DNA of 64,000 nucleotides from Companilactobacillus pabuli (GCF_014058425.1 NZ_CP049366.1:310001-374000); one strand, 5' to 3'. Shown: positions 23,167-32,174, numbered from the stretch's first letter. Notes: generated by a model from the sequence alone, not told the origin. A program made the numbers and translations.

Positions 23167-24999
23167 TTAGATTAAATCGTTAGCGCTGACCCATTCGTTA
23201 GTAGCTACACGGTACATTGTTTGACCATTGATAGTTGCTGATTTGTCAGTTCTCCAAGCTGTGTTCTTAGCTAAAGCACGGTTAGTAACTTTTTGACCAT
23301 TGGCTTGGTATAATCTAGCATCATTCTTTGTGAAGACATTTTGGTTGAGTGGTGTAACTTCTAGTCCATCAGCTAATTTAGCCCATTCGTTAGTAGCCAC
23401 ACGTAAGTAATTTACACCATCGAGGTTCATTAATTTATCGGCATGCCATGATGAATCTCCACCTAGAGCACGGTTCTTTAATGCATTACCATTTTCATCG
23501 AATAAAGTTGCGATTGTGTTTGGTAGTGCGTAGAAAGTAGTTTGGTGGTTAGAGATTGATTTGGTGTGAGTTGGTTTTGTTGTTGGTTTTTCTGTTTCTG
23601 GTTTGTTGTTGTTATGATTTTGTGTATCAGAATTGTTAGAAGATGAACTAGAGTTTGTTGTAGTTATAGCGTCCTCTGGAATTATAACTTGACCATTTTC
23701 ACCATATTCAATATCGCCAGCCCAAAGTGTAAATTTATCGTTTGTTTTTATTTGATTACCATCACGGTCAGAAATAAAAGCTTTTTCTATTTTTTTATTT
23801 TTATCAAAGTTTAATGTTATAAATCCTTTAGGCGGATTGATTTCAGTGATACTTCCATTTTTTATTTTCAAAAATGAGAAGGTACTAATAGATCCGGTGC
23901 CATCATTTTTGATCATATTAATATTAGTTGTATATTCATTTTTTAAATTGTTGAGATCGGTTCTTATTGCTTTTATTTCTTCTGAAGTTTTATCGAGAGT
24001 CACTTTATTTGTTAGTTCATCTAATTTTTCTGCATAAGTTTCATAAGCATCTTCTAAAATCTTGTTAGGACCTAAAAAAAATTTATGACTATTTTTTTCA
24101 ATTGTTAAATCAGATTTTAGTGCTTCAACTTCTGATTGTGCTGCTTTGATTGTTGTTTTTTCACTATCGATAGTCAAATCACTATTTGAGGTCACTTTAC
24201 CATCAGCGGATATATTGATGGTACCAGATAATCCAGTAAGACTACCTTTACTTATATCAATATCAGAAGTAGAACTGCCTGATTCGGTAGGTACGTCTGT
24301 AATAGTTGTAGTAGAAGTTGTATCGTTGGATGATTTAACTGAGACTGTAATATCATTTAGTAAAATTTTATTTTGATAGTCTTGTTGTAATTGATTCATT
24401 TGAGTTTTTAATTCATTTATTTCTTTAATAGATTTAATTTCTGCGTTATCAAGCTTTTCATTAGTTTCAGTGATGAATTTTTGAATGTTTTTAGTAGTTG
24501 TTGTTGAACCGTTTAATGAATCAATTGGAACTGAACTTTTGAATTCATCATAATCAGGGATGAATTCGTCAAGGGCATTTTTTACATTTTCTGGACTTTT
24601 ATCGCCAGTAGTATCGACTATTGGTAATTGTCCTTTGCCGTTAACCTTAGTAGAATCTATTGTTACAGTACCATTTTCATTAAGCGTGAATGATACGTGG
24701 TAATCATTTGTTGATTCAGTATCGTTTTTTGGATTAACAATAAAATAATTTGCTGGAAGAGTTAATTCTACGTCTTCAGCAACGCCAGTTTCCTTAAAAG
24801 TGTGTGTTACAGAAATACTTCCAACTTCCTTTGATTCAATATCATAAGTTTTTACGTCAAACGTTTTCGTTAATGAATCTTGGTTTTGATTTTCCGATTC
24901 AGCCGTTTCATCAGCCAAAACCGTAGTAGCGTTACTTACTGGTGCAGCGAGTGTTAGTGCAATAATCCCTAAAACAATTGGTCCATAATGTTTCTTCAT
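23167..24999 (-). CDS. Secreted SLAP-domain surface protein
   Basis: Starts at MKKHYG, where GGAGGG lies seven bases upstream. A signal peptide ends near VLADE. The exported region contains two similar helical, coiled-coil-like modules (around KLDNAEIKSIKEINELKTQM and KLDELTNKVTLDKTSEEIKA) alternating with beta-rich segments (GKVTSNSDLTIDS). A Ser/Asn/Thr/Pro linker leads to two C-terminal SLAP cell-wall binding domains (YRVATNEWVS at the end). Second of three SLAP proteins in this window; function of the exposed part is unknown. Confidence 0.87.
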   Translation of the reverse strand: MKKHYGPIVLGIIALTLAAPVSNATTVLADETAESENQNQDSLTKTFDVKTYDIESKEVGSISVTHTFKETGVAEDVELTLPANYFIVNPKNDTESTNDYHVSFTLNENGTVTIDSTKVNGKGQLPIVDTTGDKSPENVKNALDEFIPDYDEFKSSVPIDSLNGSTTTTKNIQKFITETNEKLDNAEIKSIKEINELKTQMNQLQQDYQNKILLNDITVSVKSSNDTTSTTTITDVPTESGSSTSDIDISKGSLTGLSGTINISADGKVTSNSDLTIDSEKTTIKAAQSEVEALKSDLTIEKNSHKFFLGPNKILEDAYETYAEKLDELTNKVTLDKTSEEIKAIRTDLNNLKNEYTTNINMIKNDGTGSISTFSFLKIKNGSITEINPPKGFITLNFDKNKKIEKAFISDRDGNQIKTNDKFTLWAGDIEYGENGQVIIPEDAITTTNSSSSSNNSDTQNHNNNKPETEKPTTKPTHTKSISNHQTTFYALPNTIATLFDENGNALKNRALGGDSSWHADKLMNLDGVNYLRVATNEWAKLADGLEVTPLNQNVFTKNDARLYQANGQKVTNRALAKNTAWRTDKSATINGQTMYRVATNEWVSANDLI

Positions 25000-25091
25000 A
25001 TCTAATCCCTCCATGTGGTTGTTTACAAGAAAAATATATCAAATCAAGACGACATCTCTTGTCGTTTTGTTACATTGAGGAAAATTTGTTT

Positions 25092-25115
25092 AAAAAAAAC
25101 AGGCTTAGTATACCT
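25092..25115 (-). terminator. Terminator after MFS gene
   Basis: On the - strand GCAGG-TATACTAAG-CCTGT is followed by a run of Ts, just past the stop of the MFS transporter gene. Confidence 0.6.
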
Positions 25116-25121
25116 GCTTAA

Positions 25122-26291
25122 TTATTTAATAGCTGAATTTTCGATAATTCGATTCAATTGTAAGTTTACTAGTAATGCGCCAATGGCAAATAAGACTGCT
25201 CCGAAGCCGACATTATTTAATCCAACGTTACCAACGATGATTGACCCAAAAGCTGAGCCTAATGATATTCCTAAATTAGAAGTAATTGGATTCAACGATG
25301 AGGCTAAAGCAACTGCTTGAGGATAAGACTCCTCAGCAATATTTAAGAAATGAATCTGAATAGGTGCGTTGATTAAGTACATGACGACACCAATCACAAT
25401 TAAGTTAATCAAGCCAAAGTATTTGTAGTGTATCAAGAATGGTAAAGCTAATAAGATAAAGATTTCGGCACCATAAACTTTAGGCATGAATTTCAAACCG
25501 CCATGTTCAGAAATTCGGCCGGATAATTGATTACTAGCTAATGATGCAAAACCGTAAACGGCTAAGAAGATACTCAAACTACCAACTGAGAAACCTAAAG
25601 TTCCGTACAATGGTTGTAAATAAGTATAAATTACGTAAATAGCGGCAATGGCAAAGAATGGTAGAAAGAATCCGACGTAAATTCTAGAATCTTTAATTAA
25701 ATCTAATTGGCGCTTAAGCGGACTGTTGATTTTTTCCAAGTCTTTTGGCAAAGATAACATCAACAAGATAAGCGTTATAACGCTGACGATGGAGATAATA
25801 AAAAAGGTCATTCGCCAGTCAAAAACAGCACTGATGGCCGTACTAAAGGGCACTCCGAAGACTGAAGCAATACTAAAGCCAGAGAAAATCCAGGATACAA
25901 CACTACCTTGTTTAGAACGTGGTGCAATCACGCTGGAAAAGGTCATTGAAAGGGAAATGATGGCACCAGCGACCATAGCTGAGATAACTCGAGAAATTAT
26001 CAGAACAGTGTAGGTAGTCGCAAAACCACTTAAAGTATTACCGGTAATGAAAATAACGGTCAGCCCCAAAAGTGTGTAGTAGCGATTAAAATTACCTAAT
26101 AATGACGTTATGATTGGTGTACTGATGGCGTAAATCAATCCGTAGGCGGTAATTAGTAAACCAACGTTTGCGATGGATACGTGATAAGTTTTAGAAATAT
26201 TGGAGAGAACTCCCATGACTAAGAATTCGTTGTTGCCAAGTACGAATGATAATAAGACGAGCATGGCAGTTTGGAATTTGTAATTATGCAT
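25122..26291 (-). CDS. MFS transporter (AraJ-like, DHA1 type)
   Basis: Twelve-TM major facilitator. N-terminal LGNNEFLVMGVLSNISKTY matches the AraJ/YdhP-type drug and sugar efflux group, with motif-A-like and antiporter-type segments (SRVISAMVAGAIISLS). I use ATG 26291 (MHNYKFQTAML), which gives a normal N-terminus; the frame is open another 51 bases to a TTG, and no strong ribosome-binding site precedes either. It is downstream of a MarR gene on the same strand and probably under its control. Confidence 0.8.
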   Translation of the reverse strand: MHNYKFQTAMLVLLSFVLGNNEFLVMGVLSNISKTYHVSIANVGLLITAYGLIYAISTPIITSLLGNFNRYYTLLGLTVIFITGNTLSGFATTYTVLIISRVISAMVAGAIISLSMTFSSVIAPRSKQGSVVSWIFSGFSIASVFGVPFSTAISAVFDWRMTFFIISIVSVITLILLMLSLPKDLEKINSPLKRQLDLIKDSRIYVGFFLPFFAIAAIYVIYTYLQPLYGTLGFSVGSLSIFLAVYGFASLASNQLSGRISEHGGLKFMPKVYGAEIFILLALPFLIHYKYFGLINLIVIGVVMYLINAPIQIHFLNIAEESYPQAVALASSLNPITSNLGISLGSAFGSIIVGNVGLNNVGFGAVLFAIGALLVNLQLNRIIENSAIK

Positions 26292-26349
26292 AATGTTAAC
26301 CGAACTTTCATTTATATTTGGGCAAAGAAAAAAGAATCGCAAAGGATTC

Positions 26350-26787
26350 TTAATGTAAGTTAGTAGCCAAAATCATATCGCGTAGTTCAGAAAAATCCTT
26401 ACTAGCAAAGGATTCTTGTAGAGCTTCGTCGACGATTTTAGCAGTTTCTTTAAAATGATTGATCCCTGATTGGGTAATTTGTAAGCAAACTTCTTTTTGA
26501 TTTTCATTACTGTGATAACGAATGATAGGCTTACAAGGCTTATTTTCCAGTCTAACGGCCATTCTGGAAACGGCAGCTGAACTGAGATGTAAGGAGTCTT
26601 TAATTTCTAACAAGCTAGCTTTAGAGTCATATTGATCGTAAAGGTAATGTAAGAAACTAAATTCTGCAGGTGATAAATCATACTTAATCAAGATTTTTTC
26701 AAGCTTGGTCTGAATGTCATTTTCAAAATGTTTCATATTCAACCAAGTGCAAACATTTGATGGTTGATTGATAATAATCACCTCCAA
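26350..26787 (-). CDS. MarR-family transcriptional regulator
   Basis: Winged-helix regulator with SPAEFSFLHYLYDQ, a recognition region SLHLSSAAVSRMAVRLENK, and dimerisation helices at both ends. The 5' end is unresolved. A near-perfect GGAGGTGA (26785-26778 on the - strand) is followed by ATT ATT ATC with no ATG until 26736, which has no ribosome-binding site. Translation may begin at a rare AUU or AUC about 5-8 bases after the Shine-Dalgarno; the TTG at 26787 overlaps it. A palindrome overlapping the -35 box suggests autorepression. The MFS gene next to it is the likely target. Confidence 0.8.
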   Translation of the reverse strand: MEVIIINQPSNVCTWLNMKHFENDIQTKLEKILIKYDLSPAEFSFLHYLYDQYDSKASLLEIKDSLHLSSAAVSRMAVRLENKPCKPIIRYHSNENQKEVCLQITQSGINHFKETAKIVDEALQESFASKDFSELRDMILATNLH

Positions 26788-26813
26788 TAAAAAATATTAA
26801 CGATTTAGTATTA

Positions 26814-26842
26814 TGCAACAATTTTATTGCTTGTGCAAGCAA
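26814..26842 (-). promoter_or_regulatory. marR promoter with palindromic operator
   Basis: The palindrome TTGCTTG-TG-CAAGCAA (26827-26842) has seven-base arms. On the - strand its end supplies the -35 TTGCAC, then 17 bases, then CATAAT. This is the layout of an autoregulated MarR operon. It lies between marR and the divergent DUF3290 gene, so both directions may respond. Confidence 0.65.
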
Positions 26843-26907
26843 AGAATATTCGCCATGATTGGGCAATTTGCTATACTAATCGTATAAAAGTAGACGAGGG
26901 GATAAAG

Positions 26908-27357
26908 ATGAATTTTTATTCGTATCAATATTTGGTTGATCACAACAATGAACCGAATTTCCTATTTATTATAGGAATTATTATCTTGGCTGTAGCAATT
27001 TTTGTAACTGCTTTTTTGTATTTTAGAAACCGCTCTGATAATAAATATCGTGATTTATTAATCATTTTTGCATTTGGTATTTTCTTATTTATAGGTATCA
27101 ATTACAACAATTACGAGCAACAGTTGGATATTAGTAACAAGACTAGTCAAACATTAGATTTGATGACATCAGTTGCCAAAGAAAAGAAGGTTTCTAAAAA
27201 GAAACTTTATTCAAATAATTCTAGTTTGACTGAAGGCATGCTGATCAAAGCGGGCAAAAATATTTATCGGGTCAGTTTTGACAATAACTTGAGTAGCTAC
27301 ACATTAACGAAAACTAGCATCATTAGCTCACAAAAAATAAATCTGATTAAGAAATAG
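26908..27357 (+). CDS. DUF3290 membrane protein
   Basis: Protein of 149 residues starting at MNFYSYQYLVDHNNEPNF, with GAGGGG in place before ATG 26908. Two N-terminal TM helices (residues ~18-40 and ~47-63) are followed by a soluble domain with a basic patch (KEKKVSKKKL). DUF3290 genes are commonly paired with DUF421 genes, as here (8 bp gap). The pair is thought to form one membrane complex; function unknown. Confidence 0.82.
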   Translation: MNFYSYQYLVDHNNEPNFLFIIGIIILAVAIFVTAFLYFRNRSDNKYRDLLIIFAFGIFLFIGINYNNYEQQLDISNKTSQTLDLMTSVAKEKKVSKKKLYSNNSSLTEGMLIKAGKNIYRVSFDNNLSSYTLTKTSIISSQKINLIKK

Positions 27358-27365
27358 GTGAAACA

Positions 27366-27995
27366 ATGGTCTTACAATATGGTGATTTAACTCTTAAATT
27401 TATTATTGGATTTCTATTCATGGTTTTGCAGATCAACTTATTTGGTCGTGGTAATATTGCGCCAACTAGTGCAATCGACCAACTTCAAAACTATGTTTTA
27501 GGTGGAATCGTTGGTGGTATGATTTACAATTCCAGTATTACGATTTTACAATTTACATTAGTCTTGTTGATTTGGACTTTGGTAGTCTTCGTGGCCAAAT
27601 TCTTAACTAATCACAATAATTTGTTTAGAAAGGTCATTCAAGGTGATCCTAAAGTTATTGTGAAAAATGGCAAGATTGATGTCAATTTAGCTCTGAAAAA
27701 TGGATTGTCAGCTAATGATTTATCTTTTAAATTGCGTCAAGCTGGGATTATGGATATTAGAAATGTTAAACGGGCTGTCTTTGAACGTAATGGTCAATTA
27801 ACGATCATTATGAAAAATGAAGATAATCTCAAATATCCGGTGATTTTGGATGGTCAAATTGATCACGATGAATTGGAAGCTATTGGCAAAGACAACGAAT
27901 GGATTGAAAAAGAATTAGAAAAGCGTGACTTGGAACCCTCTGATATTTATATGGCTAATTATATTGATGGCCAATTAGTAGTTTATAAATATTAA
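27366..27995 (+). CDS. DUF421 (YetF-like) membrane protein
   Basis: Three N-terminal TM helices, then the soluble YetF/DUF421 double domain (GDPKVIVKNGKIDVNLALKNGLSANDL and a second segment ending VVYKY). 209 residues, complete. AGGTGAAAC precedes the ATG. It forms an operon with the DUF3290 gene. Biochemical role not established. Confidence 0.85.
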   Translation: MVLQYGDLTLKFIIGFLFMVLQINLFGRGNIAPTSAIDQLQNYVLGGIVGGMIYNSSITILQFTLVLLIWTLVVFVAKFLTNHNNLFRKVIQGDPKVIVKNGKIDVNLALKNGLSANDLSFKLRQAGIMDIRNVKRAVFERNGQLTIIMKNEDNLKYPVILDGQIDHDELEAIGKDNEWIEKELEKRDLEPSDIYMANYIDGQLVVYKY

Positions 27996-28074
27996 GTTAG
28001 GTACTCCGAAACGATTTTTATTAAGCGTATAACTGTATTAGAATAGAACTGTAATAAATTTTGGTGGTGATAAC

Positions 28075-28245
28075 ATGGCAAGTGGTTCTAAGGCATTCTC
28101 TGTGTTCATGCTAATTTTTTATGCGATATTGTTGTACTTTGTTTTCGCTGATAAAAATATGATTGCGATGTATATGATGGCAATCGGCATGTTTGTAGAG
28201 GCTTTAGTAAATTGTATTTGCACGTTTCGATCAAAGACTAAATAG
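28075..28245 (+). CDS. 56-residue membrane protein, unknown
   Basis: Short frame of 56 codons. Translation begins MASGSKAFSVFMLIFYAILL and gives two hydrophobic helices, split by an acidic/basic turn (ADKN), with a basic C-terminus (FRSKTK). A weak GGTGG ribosome-binding motif precedes the ATG. It lies between the DUF421 gene and the multicopper oxidase gene, 14 bp before the latter, so the two may be co-transcribed. No family recognised. Confidence 0.6.
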   Translation: MASGSKAFSVFMLIFYAILLYFVFADKNMIAMYMMAIGMFVEALVNCICTFRSKTK

Positions 28246-28259
28246 GGTGGCGATTATAA

Positions 28260-29723
28260 ATGTCAGATTCAAAAGTTTACAATGATTACTTTTTTGATGA
28301 ACCAATTTTTGACTTGCACGACGGTGGGTATATTCCACTAGAAAAGGCTGATGTAAAAGATCAACCATTGAACATTCCTGCAGTCATCAAGCCGGATAAG
28401 GTAGATGGAAATGACGTCTACTACACAATTACAGCTCAAGAGGGAGAAACACAGATCCTTCCTGGTAAGAAGACTAAGACTTGGGGTTACAACGCTTCAT
28501 TGCTTGGTCAAACAATTATCTTTAAACAAGGTGTACACTATCACATTCACCTCGTTAATAAATTGTCAGAAGTTACTACTTTCCACTGGCATGGTTTAAA
28601 TGTTACTGGACCAGTTGTTGATGGTGGACCACACGCTCCAGTTTATCCAGATGGCAGTCGTGATATTGACTTTACTTTGGATCAACCAGCTCAAACAGAT
28701 TGGCTCCATCCACATCCATGTCCAAATACAGCTCGTCAGGTTTGGAACGGATTGGCTGCAGCAGTAGTTGTAACAGATGATGAAGAAGCTAAACTTCCAT
28801 TCCCAAGAAATTATGGTGTCGATGATATTCCAGTTATTTTGCAAGATAGAAGTTATCACGATAATCAACTAGATTACAAAGCTGATTACGATGTTGATGG
28901 TACTTTAGGTAAATATGCCTTAGTTAACGGCACTATCAATGGCGTCTTCAATGTCACAACTCAAAGAGTTCGTTTAAGAATGTTAAATGGCTCTGATCGT
29001 CGTGAATGGAGATTGCATTTTGATGATAACCATGAGTTTACTCAAATCGCTTCTGATGGTGGTACTTTGCCTGAACCAGTTAAGTTCACTAAATTGATGT
29101 TGACTTGTGCTGAACGTGCTGAAGTTATCGTTGATTTTGGTGATAAAAAGCCAGACGATGTCGTTACTTTGATGACAGATGATATGCCAATTATGAAATT
29201 TAAGATTGGTGAATTTGCCAAAGATGATACGAAGTTACCAGAACACTTAACAACTATCGATGCACCAAAGGTTACACCAGGACTTCCTGTAACAAGAACT
29301 GTTATGTCAGGGATGGACGATCAAGTTCGTTTGGATGGAAAACTCTTTGATATGCAAAGAATTGATCGTAAACAAAAAGTTGGCGATACTGTCCTTTGGG
29401 ATGTTGTTAATACCAATGATATGGATGGCGGTATGATTCACCCATTCCACATGCATGGTTGCCAATTCTTAGTTCTTAGCCGTAATGGTAAAGAACCTTA
29501 TCCTAATGAGCATGGTTGGAAGGATACTGTTGGTGTCAATGCCGGTGAAACAGTTAGAATTGCTGTTCAATTCACTAAATTCGGTGTTTACATGTATCAC
29601 TGCCACATTCTAGAACATGAAGATACTGGTATGATGGCTCAAATTGAAGCATACGATCCAAATCATGAACACAAATATCACTTAATTAGTATGGATGAAA
29701 TGAATCATCCAAAAAATAAGTAA
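28260..29723 (+). CDS. Multicopper oxidase, cytoplasmic (no signal peptide)
   Basis: Three-cupredoxin laccase-like oxidase coupling one-electron substrate oxidation to reduction of O2 to water. All four copper motifs are present: HWHGLN, LHPHP, HPFHMHGCQF and YHCHILEHEDTGMM (Cys plus axial Met of the type 1 site). The 487 residues start MSDSKVYNDYFFDEP with neither Sec nor Tat signal, so it is predicted intracellular. The natural substrate (metal, phenol or amine) cannot be read from sequence. GGTGGCGA precedes the ATG. Confidence 0.9.
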   Translation: MSDSKVYNDYFFDEPIFDLHDGGYIPLEKADVKDQPLNIPAVIKPDKVDGNDVYYTITAQEGETQILPGKKTKTWGYNASLLGQTIIFKQGVHYHIHLVNKLSEVTTFHWHGLNVTGPVVDGGPHAPVYPDGSRDIDFTLDQPAQTDWLHPHPCPNTARQVWNGLAAAVVVTDDEEAKLPFPRNYGVDDIPVILQDRSYHDNQLDYKADYDVDGTLGKYALVNGTINGVFNVTTQRVRLRMLNGSDRREWRLHFDDNHEFTQIASDGGTLPEPVKFTKLMLTCAERAEVIVDFGDKKPDDVVTLMTDDMPIMKFKIGEFAKDDTKLPEHLTTIDAPKVTPGLPVTRTVMSGMDDQVRLDGKLFDMQRIDRKQKVGDTVLWDVVNTNDMDGGMIHPFHMHGCQFLVLSRNGKEPYPNEHGWKDTVGVNAGETVRIAVQFTKFGVYMYHCHILEHEDTGMMAQIEAYDPNHEHKYHLISMDEMNHPKNK

Positions 29724-29725
29724 AA

Positions 29726-29816
29726 TTGACAATTTTTTTGACTAGCTCTAAACTCGACTAGTAAAGTTTGTCAATAAAAAGAGGCAATACTAACATTTGT
29801 TGGTATTGCCTCTTTT
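29726..29816 (+). terminator. Inverted repeat plus intrinsic terminator after multicopper oxidase
   Basis: First an imperfect hairpin (TTGACAA ... TTGTCAA enclosing GACTAG/CTAGT), then a strong stem AAAAGAGGCAATACTAACA / TGTTGGTATTGCCTCTTTT (29778-29816) ending in Ts. Confidence 0.8.
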
Positions 29817-29834
29817 AAGAAGAAGGACAGTTAA

Positions 29835-30482
29835 GTGGGTAAATTTAAAGTTCGTTTAGGATATTTGATATTTGCGATTGTTTTAGATGCTTTTTCGAAC
29901 GCGGTAATGATTGACAGCAATATGGGCAGTGCCGTTTGGATGTCTTCAGCGGTCAATATTTCGTCATTTTTGCATTCGCCGTATGGAACGACCTTGTTTG
30001 TTTATGCCGTTATCGTCACGATTGCTAATCAAATTTTGTTGAGAAAATTTGACAGTCATATTTTTATTTCCAATTTATTATTCTCATTTCCTTTTAGCTA
30101 TTTAGTGGGAATTTTTTCTAATGTTTTAAATCCTTTAAATATGAGTCAGCTTCCATTTATAATCAGACTATTGATTAATATTTTAGGATTGATTGGTGTT
30201 TCAATCGGAACTTCAATTTATCAAAGATGCAATTTGATTCAACATCCAAATGATGAGTTAGCTTACTTATTACGTTTCAAATATTTACATGGATCAGCTG
30301 GTTGGGGCCAGTTGCTAAGCTATACGCCACCAGTTGTGATTATGATTATTTGTTTCGTTTTGACAGGCAATATTTTGTCAGTAGGAATCGGGACTATTCT
30401 GGCAATGTTTTTCCAAGGTGTCATCATTGGTATTTCAGATAAAATTGTCGTTCCTTCATTAAAGCATCACTATTCATTTTAG
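29835..30482 (+). CDS. YczE/YyaS/YitT-family membrane protein
   Basis: 215-residue polytopic protein with five to six TM helices. Family features are the NMGSAVWMS segment in the first loop and SIGTSIYQRCNLIQHPNDELAYLLR. Function of this family is poorly defined. The start is GTG 29835 with AAGGA just upstream. A short stem-loop region with a terminator follows the gene. Confidence 0.8.
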   Translation: MGKFKVRLGYLIFAIVLDAFSNAVMIDSNMGSAVWMSSAVNISSFLHSPYGTTLFVYAVIVTIANQILLRKFDSHIFISNLLFSFPFSYLVGIFSNVLNPLNMSQLPFIIRLLINILGLIGVSIGTSIYQRCNLIQHPNDELAYLLRFKYLHGSAGWGQLLSYTPPVVIMIICFVLTGNILSVGIGTILAMFFQGVIIGISDKIVVPSLKHHYSF

Positions 30483-30505
30483 AAAAATTGTTCAATTGTC
30501 TTGCG

Positions 30506-30605
30506 ATAGTAGCTCACATGGTTTACTATGACTAATAGGGACTACCAGATTTAAAAACAACTGATTCCTTCCCGACGGTGAGATTAATTTCTCACTATTT
30601 TTTTT
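30506..30605 (+). terminator. Stem-loops and terminator behind the YczE-like gene
   Basis: ATAGTA/TACTAT hairpin (30506-30529), with an alternative GTAG/CTAC pairing to 30542-30545. Then a terminator GTGAGA-TTAATT-TCTCAC with eight Ts (30578-30605). This could be only a 3' UTR; no known riboswitch core is recognisable. Confidence 0.55.
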
Positions 30606-30640
30606 GGCTTAAGTGGGGATTTAATAAAAATATTTGTATA

Positions 30641-30691
30641 AAAAAGGACCCGTCGAATGTAATTCAAAATTACAGTTTGACGGGTCCTTTT
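30641..30691. terminator. Terminator after first GGDEF gene
   Basis: Stem AAAAGGACCCGTC / GACGGGTCCTTTT with inner GTAAT/ATTAC pairing. It ends 6 bp before the - strand gene's stop and can act in both directions. Confidence 0.82.
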
Positions 30692-30697
30692 AATTAT

Positions 30698-31906
30698 TTA
30701 TGGTTCTATTTTTTTCTCATCGAAGTCTATTGTCTGACCTTCAACCGTCAAACGATTACGACCAGAATTTTTGGATTCGTACAAATATTTGTCGACACGA
30801 TTGAATAGATCATCAAAACTTGAGTCGGTATTCTTTAATTGTGAAATACCAAATGAGATACTGACATTTAGCTTTTGTCCTTTTAAAAATAGCGGTGTAT
30901 TGACTAAAGAATCACGTAAATCTTTAACAATAGGGGTGCACTGCTCAGGTGTTTTGCCACGGAAGATGATAATGAATTCCTCACCACCAAAGCGGAATAG
31001 TTGGCCTTTAGTGTCTGTCAAAAACATTTCACGTTCCATCGTATGAGCAACGTGCTTAAGTACTTCATCGCCTGTAGAGTGTCCATATTGATCGTTAAAT
31101 TCTTTAGAATGGTCGATATCGAACATCGTTACTGTTAAAGGAACTTTTTCACTATGATAAGTTTGATAAATTTCTTGAGCAGTTTTATCTAAATTGGCTC
31201 GATTTCTAATTCCTGTCAGTTCGTCATAATTGACTTGTACTTGTAAATCGTTGTAGGTTAGCATTGTTTCTTGAACCTTTTTAGCACAAAATCGGATAAT
31301 CGACATGTAGATCAAGAAGACAATTAACATATTGGCAATTTCATAAATTGGAAAGCTGTGGTCGACCCATAACAAGACCCACCAAGATAAACCAAAGAGT
31401 GTCTGTAAGAATAAGTATTTCCATTCTGAATTTTGAAGCTTTTCCGTTTGTAGATAAATGAAAATGACTATAGCTACTAGGAAAATATACGATGCGATAA
31501 AAAATGGTAAGTCTTTATTTTCCAAACGTTCAATATTCATTGAATTGTAATAGACAAAGGGCATTAAGATATTTATCCATAAAGTGATTTGATTTCTGAT
31601 CAAATACATACAATATAACAAGATTGTCAATTGTGCATTGGCATATAACCAACCATTATTGATTGAACCACTGTTCAAAATGTGGAAAATTTGTTGCAAA
31701 AGTATCATGCTAATTGCTAAGACGAATCCCTCAGTTAAATGAGCAATTAATCTTTGATAAAGTGGAGAAGAATTGCTGATTCTTCGTTCGAGTGAGTAAG
31801 CCACAATTGTGATTATTGTAATTAATCCAATCGTAACAAGCGTGATAATTGCTGAATTGATATTCAGATAATTATTCATAATACGTTCTAAGATAATGTT
31901 TGGCAC
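30698..31906 (-). CDS. Membrane diguanylate cyclase (GGDEF), copy 1
   Basis: Six or seven N-terminal TM helices (residues ~15-225), then a GGDEF domain making c-di-GMP from two GTP. Active-site loop FRFGGEEFIII is intact; the metal-binding FDIDHSKEFNDQYGHSTGDEVL segment is present. The RxxD inhibitory site expected just before the loop is absent (DTKG), so product inhibition is unlikely. The start is GTG 31906 with GAGGGG upstream. Closely resembles the protein at 36979-38184 in layout and sequence. Confidence 0.9.
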   Translation of the reverse strand: MPNIILERIMNNYLNINSAIITLVTIGLITIITIVAYSLERRISNSSPLYQRLIAHLTEGFVLAISMILLQQIFHILNSGSINNGWLYANAQLTILLYCMYLIRNQITLWINILMPFVYYNSMNIERLENKDLPFFIASYIFLVAIVIFIYLQTEKLQNSEWKYLFLQTLFGLSWWVLLWVDHSFPIYEIANMLIVFLIYMSIIRFCAKKVQETMLTYNDLQVQVNYDELTGIRNRANLDKTAQEIYQTYHSEKVPLTVTMFDIDHSKEFNDQYGHSTGDEVLKHVAHTMEREMFLTDTKGQLFRFGGEEFIIIFRGKTPEQCTPIVKDLRDSLVNTPLFLKGQKLNVSISFGISQLKNTDSSFDDLFNRVDKYLYESKNSGRNRLTVEGQTIDFDEKKIEP

Positions 31907-32174
31907 GATTACCCCTCAATTTAAAATTTTTAAGCATGACTAATTTTGATATTTAGCATGTTTTTTTTATCACATACTCTACATTATACGAGATAATTCA
32001 TGAGATGTATAAGGTAAATTTAAATTATTATTTTACCAAAAAATTAATTAGTAAAAAAGATATTTAAACATTTATGGATAAAATGAGTTATTATAATATA
32101 AATAGATAATTACAAAATTATGTTTTAAATTCAGATTATTGAATATATATTTTATATAAAATGAGGGATTAGCA

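Noticed and set aside
30483-30640. Riboswitch behind the YczE-like gene
   Set aside because: The stem-loops and terminator look suggestive, but they are downstream of the gene and no + strand gene follows. No known aptamer core matches, so I call it a 3' UTR with a terminator.
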